From Trichoplax adhaerens (Eukaryota > Placozoa > Uniplacotomia > Trichoplacea > Trichoplacidae), in assembly GCF_000150275.1 (NCBI RefSeq), contig NW_002060946.1, forward strand, positions 741,815-805,814: 64,000 nt of DNA, read 5' to 3'. Shown piece by piece: positions 40,801-51,691 of this stretch. Position 1 is the first letter of the stretch, and each line of letters starts with the position of its first letter. Below the pieces are notes generated by a model. It was not told where the DNA came from and ran no database searches. It was given only the letters and a program-made list of their open reading frames with translations. The position numbers and the translations under genes were made by a program.

Positions 40801-43800
40801 AATATCTTAACTTTAGACATTAGAATACATGGTACGGATATTAGAAAATATCATATTTTATGGTATGAAATCATTTAGGTATTTATAATTATTAGCTCAA
40901 CATTTAATGTAATTCTGTCTATGAAAGAGATTACTTCTATCAAAATTATTATTAATTTAATACTCTAAGCTCGGGGTTGTGACTCTTATTCCTAACACCT
41001 TTACCTCGTCACAGCTAAACCCTAAACTTCTGCCACCAATGGCAATACCAGTTAATGCAACTTGATAGTACCATTTCCTAATGATGGGAGTGTAAAAGAT
41101 TGGTCCAGTAAATAAGCTATGATCAATTCCACCAAAAGTCTATTTTTGTACAGAATATAGAAAGTAATATATCATCAATTCAGAAGGATAGCTCAGTAGT
41201 TAACCTAGTATTATTTGAGAAAGCTATATCTTAAGGTATTAAGAAATAATTTATTCATTAAAGAGACTATCTCGTATTTCAGGCGATGTAGAATAGGATA
41301 AAATACATATCTCCATTTGAAATACTAATTATTGAAATACCATCTTAACTTAAAATAGGATTAACATTATAATAGAGGCTATAGCAATTTAAATTATACT
41401 CATATCTTTATTTACCATCATTCCTCCCAAGTCGACGTCATGTAAATGATAATTTTGAGACTGTACGATTGGTCCACATAATGTTAAAGTAAAAATATCT
41501 CGTATACCAGTTTCACGAACAAGTTGGTTAAAGACTGGTTCGACTGGGTGATAGGGGGGCTAAGATGACCAAGTTATTAACAAAACAGGAAATGGCATTG
41601 ATTAAGATCAAATGGCTACGAATGATATCAATATAAATAGATAGTAGCACATGTATACAGAAGATTTGTTGATAATAGTAATAAAATGATAACAATAAAC
41701 TTTTAGTCTACCATAGCAATAGATGGATATGCCATGCCAAGTATGCCTTGCCAATTGGAGTAGGGTACAAAAAATCTGCCAGATCTATAAATTGCTGCAA
41801 ACTGAACACGTGCTGATCCATTAATTCCAACGCCTAGTCTTAAGATGTCAGATACAAGTTCTCCATCCCAATAACCTCGAGCATAACGTACCGCGAAGGT
41901 TCGATGTAAATTTACAAAAGTCGACGATCTTTATGCCACAAGATGAGTATTGGTTATTATGGATTTCATTTGTGTGCATAAATCAGAAGATTAACGTTAT
42001 TAATAAGTATTTAATTTATTAGTTTAGGTGCTATAGCTTTAAACTGTAATGTTTATGTTGTACTACTGCATTCTTTATTTTAGGAATGTAAAGGAAATCC
42101 ATAATATCACGATTCCATTTAATAATCAGAATAGTTCATATAAAAATTCAATTTTATCACATTTAAAATCGAGTGAAATCCTTGGCTAAAAAAGATAGCT
42201 AAGTTGAACTGTACATTCTAGATGTATATTATGTTGTATATTATGTGACTGAAACAGTAATACATTAAATAGTAGTCAAACTATATATGGCTTAGGAAGG
42301 CATAAATAAATGACGGTTAATATCATACTACAAATGGATTTGTGGTTCTTATTTTGTAGATAAATCTACGTTGGATACTATTACTGTTCGTAATAGGGAA
42401 GAATGAAGAATCTGATGGATTTCAATTGTCAATGCGTACGATAATTAGAGTCATTTAATATTAGAATGTACGGTAGTTCAGTAATTCTTTTGATATTTTA
42501 TACTTACACTAATATGAACTAGATGTATAAGACAGTAACCTAAAATGTATTAGTAATTCTTATGAATGAAGGGCAGCTATAATTATTAATGTCCATAGTT
42601 GAGATGGAATGAAGAACCTTACTGTATTTAGTTACTAAAATAATTTTATCTTAGAAAGTAATTTTAAAATGTCGATAATTTGTATTATATAAAATTATGG
42701 TAATGTAAACTGGATTCGTAAGATTTTAGCTTAAATGTATGAAATGATTGATTTAATATAGGGTGTATTATGTAAATGATTGATAAAATCATCGTATTAT
42801 AGTAGAGAAGGAATTTACTATCTTACTACTTATATCATGCATCCTTACCGATAACGAAAAGTCGTTTTAAGATGAAACAATTCTACATATTTTAAAATCT
42901 TCAACTTATATTAGCATGTTTAAGTATACAAATAAGATTATAGCTAATTGCATACAAGTAAATTTATAAAATAATGATAGATATCATTGCTATTTTATCG
43001 TACTTCTAGAATGAAAGGAAGACATTATTGCACTAAATTATTGTTCTATATAATTACTAAGTCATTTTATCGCAATTTACAATTGTAACCAGGAATAGAA
43101 TTCCTTACTAACAGATATGAATGGGATGCTTACCATACAGTATACTCGCATGAGTTAGAAATTGAATATAACAGATTGAACTACCTTTGGAATTGGAAAA
43201 ATCGTCTTATCGCAGGATTAGGAGCTGCAGCCACAGCGAAATTACTACTACCAGTGTCGACAATGACCCCTAGCTGAAATAAAGTAGAAATAAAAGGATT
43301 TGAGTATTCTCATGAAATAAAAGCCATAAACTGGATTGTAAGTGTATAAATAATAAAATTGCAAAACAAATTGGTAAGAAATTAATTATTATCAGTAAGT
43401 TTTTTTATACTCAATCTAGAATCATATTACTCTTATTGCTACTACTTTACTCTATGATCTAATCAAATTTCCTTATTCATATTAAAGGTTAACAAATCGC
43501 TTATAGAGGAGGTTTATTACGTTCAAATTAGCCAATGTATTCCATAATAACGTTCCTTGATCTAATCAAAATTTCTTACTTGTTGTAATAGAAAATTAAT
43601 AGAGTAGATCGAACTAAAGTTAAAGTTGATGATTTATTCTTTAAATATGAATATTTATAAACTACAGATGATCCTCTATTGCTCAGTAGTAGAAAAATTA
43701 AATCACTTACTTTTTGAGGTGGTGAACCTAGCCAAACATGAACTACGTAACCATTACCGGGTGTTCCTGTCATGGGATCCTTAAACATTCTATTATTTAA

Positions 43801-43983
43801 GTTTCCATTGGCAGAAGACTGTAAATGATTTGATCGTTTTAACGGTATACGGATTAAGGATGGATTACTATCGTCTATTTCATCAAATAGCGTACGAAGA
43901 TAACTCGCATTGGTCAAGAAAATGAATTGCAAAAGTAGTAAGGATAAAAATATTGAATTGGAAGTCCTTTTCCTAGCAGCCAT
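37897..43983 (-). CDS. BACE-like aspartic protease C (559 aa, one TM, PPxY tail)
   Basis: Eleven exons in phase: 43983-43711, 43273-43185, 41928-41712, 41559-41416, 41139-41005, 40515-40414, 40141-39980, 39390-39309, 39192-39100, 38963-38916, 38231-37897. It has a signal peptide (SLLLLQFIFLTNAS), catalytic motifs VDTGSSNFAVA (Asp97) and VDSGTTNFRVP (Asp295), a flap-like RYARGYW, a TM helix at ~464-489 and a long Pro/Tyr/Ser-rich tail ending NPPEYAETE (PPxY at ~552-555). All six BACE1 cysteines have counterparts: Cys221 (LTLCGP) with Cys431 (SKCA), FSCDE with NNSCDVTG before the TM, and EALCWE with SPCYGF. This is the most BACE1-like of the three and probably keeps the ancestral state. It has one extra small juxtamembrane exon (48 nt) compared with B. 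Confidence 0.92.
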
Positions 43984-45292
43984 CTTGAATGATTTTCCTG
44001 ATTTCTCTGTCTGACTGTTTGAATGATTAGTTATAAATTACACAACATATGCCGCGCCGCGTAAAGTGGCTAAATTTAACTTAATATCTAAACTATTAAG
44101 TTTTGACATTGGTATTTCTTGAATGCATAAACCAACACTACCTTAATTATTGAATATCCATAAGTCATTCTCAAAGTTCAATATTGAAATGTTTTGTATA
44201 GCAAAGCATATGTTTTTTATAAATCTATTTATTGAATACAATCAATTCTTTCATATTTAATTTATATTTAGAGAAGGTGATCTAATAAAAATCAACATGG
44301 ATTAGGAAATTGATTCAACTAAAAAATACTGAACTTGACATAGCATTACGTAATATCAAAAACATCACTGATTGCAAACGTATAGCAAGATAGCTTCCTA
44401 AATTAAAATCACTCTTATTTTAAGATCCTAATCTGTGTTAGAGAAATAAAATTTTTCCCTTTCCCTTCTCAAGATAGACTAATAGACTAACGTGATCGAA
44501 TAACTAAGTAGTGATACAGCAGAGAATCTCAAGTGTATCGTAAACTGTAAATCTTACAATTAAAAAGGAGATTTTCTCTGAAATTCGGAATCTTGATCCT
44601 ATTCAGTGTCAGTGACAATTGTCAGGTGTGATACATTTTTAAAATTTCTGTAACTCCACTTTATTTCTTAGTAATTTAGCAGAGAATATAATCATTTCTT
44701 GTTTTAAAATGTAAGTATTATATGCACTTTAGCTATGAATATCATATTAAGTAGCAAGAAATTGAAAATAGCATCAACCTAAACATGGATAAACTGTTAA
44801 TTGCAGTATCCATTTTAGTTCATATACGAGTATGATACACAAGTTTCTAATGGAATTGCATACTAATTTTCTTCAGCATCATCTGAATAAGAAGCAGACT
44901 TAGCTACTAAACGAAATAATGTAAAGTAGATAAGAAGATAATATTAAATGTAAAACGTTGTTTTAAACAGCTGATTTATGCTAGCTATTTAGCATTGCTT
45001 CACATAGAATGCTATCAAAGTACCTACGAATAGTCAATCTTTATGTATATATTATGAAATTGGACAGCCATAACTAAAAAGGAGCATTCACTGCCTATTA
45101 AAATATCTTGTACATACTTTCAGCAATTTAAGTTAGATTGAACTATATAAATACAAGCAATAATACATAAATCTAAAGGTCAAAGAGTGCGAACCAATGC
45201 AAATAAAATATCAGTTCTGATATCAAATTCACTATTCGTGCTTAAAAGTCCTGACCTATATTTATAGACTAGACACTATAAGTTGGTAAAAG
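43984..45292. other. Intergenic region between BACE C and IFT46
   Basis: This should hold the BACE C promoter and the IFT46 3' flank. I see no exon, repeat or RNA gene. Confidence 0.55.
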
Positions 45293-48200
45293 CTACGAAA
45301 AATCATTTTGGTTTGCATGATCTGTATTATTCGTTTCGTTTGCATCCCAGACTTCGGCGTCACTTTTTGCCAAATTACGAAAATGCTGAAATTGATAAAA
45401 AATATTATAATCTTTAACATGTACAATGTTTATAAAATTTAATAAGCTGAAAGAAAGATTAATTATTAGGGTTCGATTAGAGATGATCAAATAGATACTA
45501 ACTTGTGAATTTTTGAATGCAGAATATAACGTGAAAAGGACGTGTAGAGATTCTATTTTGCTATTGTAAACGGGGATATCCAGTAAACCTAAGAAAGTAT
45601 ACACTTAGTCAATTACGAATACTTCCTTGGAGAAATTATCTGAACAGCTTTGGGTATATAATAACTGGAGTTAATTATCGACAACATACCTAAAACAATA
45701 TCTACATATTGACTCAAGTCGCAATCTAAGTCAGCTGTTGGTAGCCCAACCTGTATTGTATGTCATTGAGAGGTCATGCGATTAGTTTAACAAACTAAAA
45801 TCTGGCATTTTACATTCATGTCATAAAGTACAATTACTTTTTCTAGTAGTTCTTCAAATTCTGCAGGCCATTCTTGCATTAAAGATTCAACATCGGGCAT
45901 ATTTCTAACAAATGTATTCAGAATATAAATCACTTGTAGAATAAATAATAAAATTGTAGGAGGAAATCTCAAAACGCTATGAGAGACAAGGGTAAATCAT
46001 GTAATACTATTAAGTAAAATTTAATATTATAAATTTTAAGTTAGCGCATTATGGCCATACTTTGTATAATGGACATTTGGTGGTGGTTTTTGTCTGTGCA
46101 ATTCACTAATAAACGACGAAATCATTAATAAGTTTTAACTTTTACATACTCTTCCAATCTTGTTTTTTATAAACTTTTAGAATTTATAAATTACCCTATA
46201 CTTTGGATCCATGCATCGATAGCTTTAGAATTCTTGTCGGCATGATCAATACTTCTTATCGACTATAATTGTTTTTGATGGTAGACAATAAATTTACTTT
46301 ATATTTATAAATATAAATTTAGGCATAAGTTCATTCCTTTATGTTTGTATATATGCTATAATACTTTTAATGTACTAATTTTCAATGAAACTTATGACTA
46401 TCAAAAGTTCTTACCACTGATTTCGCAGAACTCTGTTTAGAGATAGTACGCAGCTGTAAATCTAGAACTAAAAATTCCAATAAGATAAAACGAGTTGTTA
46501 TCTCATCTGCCAAGTGTAAAGAAAATATTGAGGATGTAGATATGATTTAATTATGTCTTTGATTGAAAGTTATTTATCATACCTGTAGGATCTGATTGGT
46601 TGGCACACGGTTCATCTAGTATAGCCATTCCTAATGTGTCTGTTTTATTATCGGGACGTGGAACCTAGTATATGCCAATATAACAATGGTCAGCAAAGAG
46701 AACATTCTTTCTTATGTGATAGAAAGATTGTTATTATGTTACCTTAATAAAAGCATCAATATCACCAACGGCAGGAATATAATCTGGAATGAAGGGCCTA
46801 AGTTTGGTGTCCAATTCAATCGAATGAGGCGTATACCTAAATTGTGATAGATCATAACTATGTTAAATTCCGAGATAGTTCATTTCATATATATTATTAC
46901 TATACCAATTAGTATGTAGCTATTTCATTTTTGATTGTACCTTGTTATATACTGAAATAAATCCTTGATTTCACTGTTAACAGGGAGATTAGCAAATTCA
47001 GCAGGATCGTAAGCCCTATATGCGTGATATCAATTAATACAGGCAGTCAATTCATAACCTTCATAAGCTTTAAAGAGAAATAAAATAATCGAGGCTAGCC
47101 ACGGTAATGATTTAAAATTTTATATCTCTATACCCTTCTTGTCCTTCATGGTGACTAGCATCGTTACTTTGATCTTTTTCATCATCGCTTGATACGGATT
47201 GATCATCATCGTCTTCATCAATTTCGTATCCGCCACTCTTATGTTGTTGTATTTTGGTAGCAGAATGTGTATGAGCGGAACGACTAGTTGCGCTGTGTTT
47301 ATTACTACCATTATTATTACTGCTGCTATTATTAGCGTTTGCATAGCTACGCTCTAGGGGTTGAACTGGATGATTTATTTTCGGTGGTTGTGGTTGAATA
47401 CCAGAGGGCTGTTGAAAAAAAAAGTTAGTTCCTTGAGCGAATAACATCATGTTAATCAGATAATAGAAAAGTCGCTATTGAGACGAATTATTCCCTAAAA
47501 TATGTTCTGTAACTATCTTTTCTAGTGAATATTGAAGCAAATAACTAAGGTAATAATTCTGTCTGAAATATAATTTTAAGATAAAATTGTTAACATTATA
47601 ATTTTCTTACTTCGTCAATACTGAACTCATCACTACTAGCTTCAGGAGACTTTGGAGGAGAATCTCCTCGTCCTCCTCTTTTAACGCCTGCATTTCGTGG
47701 TCTTGTAGGCATACCAGGTCGGGGGCTTGGTACTTCTTCGTCATCGTTCACACTTAATGATTCGTCATAATGTTGATTGGCAACCAGATTACCCTGAAAA
47801 AGAAGTTAAAAGTTACCTCCCTTATATCTAATTAGGTTGCTTTATTACGATTTTGATGTGGTGATTAACGTGCGTACGTATACTCGTACAATCTATCAAA
47901 TATTGATCAAACGTGGCAGTTATTCATGATGGTTCTCAACACGAATAACCACCATAATACTCTTATCCGATCACAAGCATGATGATATATTAAATCATCC
48001 AGACTAATTATGCCAATAAAAACATTTACAGTATTCTATCTCTCCAACTACAGCCTTATGATGGAGTAAAGGCTATCGAAGCTGTCCAGATCTTGCTTAA
48101 CTGCTTGATTTACATAGGACTATTGGCCATTTTATCGAGTTCGTCAACTATGCGCAATGCTATTCGCGACATAATAACAACTGAAAATAGTTATAAAACT

Positions 48201-48538
48201 GTATCACCACTCTTTAATAAAGGCCGTCGATATTCGATAGTCTATTAAGATGTAGAAAATCAAGAATATAGCGCAAAAATTCATATTAGGACAGGATTAA
48301 CTCACAGCTCCGTGTATGAATATTACAGCGAAATTTTGGAAAATTGGCAACAGAAAGCGTGTTTAAAAGGATCATGCAAGGATAAATCGATACTGGTTTG
48401 CCATTGCATTTAAGCCAAAAGAGAGCTAATAAATGTAACTTTACGATAGTTATTTTTATCTCATACTAGAGAGTGGATAGAGTTATTTTTTCTTACTTTA
48501 TCGGCATAGTCGTATTGATCAGACGGGCTGTCGGCCAT
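45293..48538 (-). CDS. IFT46: IFT46 intraflagellar transport protein (13 exons, 405 aa)
   Basis: IFT46 is a core subunit of the IFT-B complex that carries cargo such as outer dynein arms along cilia. Exons: 48538-48497, 47793-47611, 47408-47134, 47015-46941, 46836-46743, 46664-46583, 46461-46415, 46262-46195, 46105-46061, 45904-45838, 45750-45690, 45588-45503, 45385-45293. Family signatures appear in order: AYDPAEFANLPV, EIKDLFQYITRYTP, FIPDYIPAVGDIDAFIKVPR, LGMAILDEP.ANQSDP, ELHRQKPPPNVHYTK, MPDVESLMQEWP.EFEELL, DLDCDLSQYVDI, LDIPVYNSKIESLHVLFTLY. The first ~170 residues are acidic, Ser/Asn-rich and probably disordered, which makes it longer than human IFT46 (about 304 aa). The phase closes over all 13 exons. 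The C terminus is a short acidic tail. Confidence 0.96.
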
Positions 48539-49938
48539 TGTGATTTAGTGTAATTTCTGTTTCTAGGCAGCCTGAGAGCTTCATTTGCATCAACACAATT
48601 GGACAGGGGACGGAAAGACAGAGCGACAGAATGGGGCTAAAGTAGTATCAGCTTGTTAAGCAGAGGTAATGCTGATACAGGACTTGCGGTAGACTACTGA
48701 GCTATAGCATCCTACTGCTCGCAAGCGCCCAGACCGCGCTTGAATTAAGATCCGGTACTGGTACTAGTACCGAGTTGCTCCGAAGTGAAGTCTACTGTAA
48801 CCTAGAAACCCAATCGAGGAACAAGGGTTAGGCTGGAGTAAGCCAGTCAGGACTTCTAGTAGTCCTTAGTTTTGAGAAAGAGATTGACCATTTCGAGTCT
48901 TTCTTCTAATCCTTAGTTTACTAATGGATGTGGCAATCATCGATAGACTATGTAGCGATATAGAGTAAGATAAATACCCTGGAAGTACTTCTGTTAGGTA
49001 AACCGTGGGTGAATGTTAACGTATAATAAGTCGTGGAAGACTACTAAGAACTTTTTTCTAGTAGTCCATGTTGAGTGCCATTTGTCAAGGCCTAAATTGA
49101 TCATCATCATTACGTTATTATTTTTTACCTCAAGTTAGTACTGTATTGGGATACTGACTCAATTCAACTGGAATAGTATTACTTTTTACTATCAGATGAA
49201 AGCTATACCGATAGGGGTAAAGTAAAGGAAACGATAGATTTTCCCACTTTAGTCCAGAGTCCTACGTGTTTCAGAGTTTTAGAACTTTTTAGACTATTCA
49301 CTATCAAGCAGGAATATCTGAGAGTAATACTGTACATTGAACTACAGGCTTTGAGTGCGATTTATATACGTATAGTCTACTGCATGACGTTTATTATGAT
49401 GGAAATAATTCATACCAAGATCTTCATACTTAAGACGGAATAGAATTAATACGATACTTTATTAATGATGTCTCCAATGCAACAGTTGTTGATATTAAAA
49501 TAAATGATGCAAAGGATAAATTATATTGCAAGAAATATTAATGAGCTAAGTACATTGTCAATAAGTATAACAAACTACATATCGAATATTGTGGGTATGT
49601 CATGAAAGAAGCACTATTATAATATTACAGTACGACTTAATTGACATAAGATACAATTAGTTGCAATATAAGGAGCAGTTTGTCTATTAAATCCATTCAT
49701 TTTTAGTTTAGATTTATCAAGACTACTACAATAGGCAATGAGCTACTAGTTTGCGATAATATAAAAATGTTTGCAAAAACATGTCCTCGTTGTTAAATAT
49801 GCAACCAAGTATCAGGAATGTTATAAAAAGTATCTCTTCAAATGGCAATATTATAGCATGTTACTCATCTCATACAGTACAGAACCGATAGTACATGACA
49901 GAGAATCTTTCGAGAGATTAAGCATTTGCATAGCAATA
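48539..49938. other. Intergenic region between IFT46 and SDHD
   Basis: This should hold the IFT46 promoter and the SDHD 3' flank. Near 48750-48775 there is a short palindromic run around ggtactagtacc. Two related strings, tctagtagtcc, occur near 48855 and 49058. I see no exon or RNA gene. Confidence 0.55.
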
Positions 49939-51087
49939 TTATGTTGTCTTCATTTGCCAGAGCATTTCAACCGCTTTACATATTCCCACATCGCTATAGT
50001 TGAAATAGGCTAATCCAATAAAAGTCATAACAGAAAGAATCATGATCGCGCCTTGTGTTACTCCTACCAGAGATTTGGGTAAGTAATCTCCAATTATTCC
50101 ATTAAAGCCCCTGTACAAGTAGATATGACGGGTAAACAGTCTTTTTTAATACCTACATGTAGGCATAATGTAGGCTAATAACCTTCCGTGAGGTTAAAGT
50201 GTACTTGTAGGCAATGATAAATTTTGCATACGTATTCTACAATACTGTACATGTTAATAATAAAGACTTACCAATAAACATGAGGAGGTATTAGGATAGC
50301 CAAAGAATAGTCGACGATATTTCCAGGATATAAATAACCAGCCGGTAATGCTGCTAATAAGGCAACGGAAACAATTCTCTCAGATTTCCAGTGGCTGGAA
50401 GCAGGCGATCCTTTTTTATCTGATTTAGCTGAAGGCACGTATGATAAAACATGGTAAGATAACGGTGTACGTACAAACAGTCATTCTATTAACATGCGGA
50501 GGCCTTACAGCCATTAATTTACTTTACATAGTATCATACAATTAATTAGATAATTGCATAATTATCATTAAGCTCAATTACTTTAGCTTTAAACTACGCT
50601 GGCACTACTATCACTGCAGTATCTCTCGAATACAGCCGTTCGTTAAGAGTACATATAATACTAGTACAACCTAAACAAGACGATGAAGTTTGCAGCTGTT
50701 TGACATTTGAAAGACCAATCATAGCTGAGAAAAAGTGTTTAAGAAAGAATTTTATTGTTAGCCCCAATATCGTTATAAATTAATATCTATTAATATTCAT
50801 TAATTTAGCTTTAAAGTATCCAAGAGATGAAATGTACATTTACCAGGTCTGATTTTCAGAAATGGTGATTGATTTTGAGACAACGGGGAACTCCGAAAAA
50901 TCGAAGTACGGCTTATTGTAGCTAGATAACATCAATGTTTAACGAGTAAAATGAGATTGTATCGTTCCTTATTCCAATCTAAGGCTTAAAATAGTTTTAA
51001 TAACATGCGAATAATTATACAGCCTAATCACGTTGTCACGAATAGCCGATGAAACTCACCAATCCTTAAACACATACGAGCAGCCAT
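49939..51087 (-). CDS. SDHD: SDHD, succinate dehydrogenase cytochrome b small subunit (144 aa)
   Basis: SDHD is a membrane-anchor subunit of mitochondrial complex II; with SDHC it binds haem b and the ubiquinone site. Four exons join in phase: 51087-51060, 50921-50844, 50428-50272, 50110-49939. The N terminus (MAARMCLRI, then Arg/Ser-rich) is a mitochondrial targeting-type presequence. Family segments follow: SSHWKSERIVSVALLAALPA, GNIVDYSLAILIPPHVYWGF, GDYLP, TFIGLAYFNYSDVGICKAVEMLW. Three hydrophobic helices are expected. Human SDHD has 159 aa. The human LHGHWG stretch reads PPHVYWG here: the His three before Trp is kept, the one just before Trp is Tyr. The DY pair at the quinone-site end is present. 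The gene is head-to-head with ZRSR2. Confidence 0.95.
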
Positions 51088-51216
51088 CTTGATTAGATGG
51101 GATGGTCGAGGGGTAATCCAGTCAAATGATGCTAGTGCGCAATGCAGTCGTGTGGTGCATACAAAACGGCTACAGTCTACAGGTAATCATTGTACTGTAT
51201 GCGGTACGATAGAGTA

Positions 51217-51271
51217 GTACAGTACAGTACTGTACACTGTACTGTACACTGTACAGTGTACAGTGCAGTAC
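51217..51271. repeat. Dense TGTAC palindrome array
   Basis: Fifty-five bases are built almost wholly from gtac, agtac and tgtac. The core, 51241-51264, is a perfect 24-bp palindrome (actgtacactgt plus its reverse complement). The array lies about 130 bp upstream of the SDHD start on one side and 420 bp from ZRSR2 on the other. It could extrude a cruciform or be a multimeric binding site. Confidence 0.9.
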
Positions 51272-51535
51272 GGCGATGGCTACTGTAGTACGTTGACCGC
51301 AGTCTGTTTCCAAGTCGACAAAATTAACTCTACCATCGTCGCGTAGTCCGGTCAAATTCTTTATGACTAGTGAATGTTTAGGGCATTAGACTGATGCTGT
51401 CATGACGGGATCAATACTCATACAGAGCAAAAAGAAAAACGCTCATACACTAGTAAAGTATAGATTTTTATGACATGTTCTAGTAGCATAACTGATCTTA
51501 ACTGCTAGGACGATGCTCAGGAAAATTGCACTCTG

Positions 51536-51555
51536 GTACAGTACATGTACTGTAC
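51536..51555. repeat. Perfect 20-bp palindrome
   Basis: gtacagtaca and its reverse complement tgtactgtac abut with no loop. It is a second member of the same sequence family in the SDHD/ZRSR2 promoter gap, 136 bp before the ZRSR2 start. Confidence 0.9.
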
Positions 51556-51691
51556 AAATTGTACTGTAGTTCGAAAAAGGGCCATCGGACAAGCATCATT
51601 TTCCTCCTAAATATATCATCAATAAATAAAGGGTTAATTTAGTCGAGCATCTTGCAGACATTGATTAAGTTAGAGCAACCTTGCTGCTGCA

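Larger units (their letters stand above)
51088..51691. promoter_or_regulatory. Shared divergent promoter gap, SDHD / ZRSR2
   Basis: Only 604 bp separate the two start codons, which point away from each other, so both promoters must lie here. The gap is dominated by GTAC/CAGTAC palindromes at 51217-51271 and 51536-51555. I cannot mark a TATA box or start site with confidence. Confidence 0.6.

Noticed and set aside
48700-48860. GC-richer patch with ggtactagtacc as a possible RNA gene
   Set aside because: No stable cloverleaf or known RNA motif could be folded by eye, and it is too short and imperfect to support a call.
51170-51355. Open frames across the 51.2-kb palindrome array
   Set aside because: They come from the low-stop TGTAC repeat, not from coding constraint.
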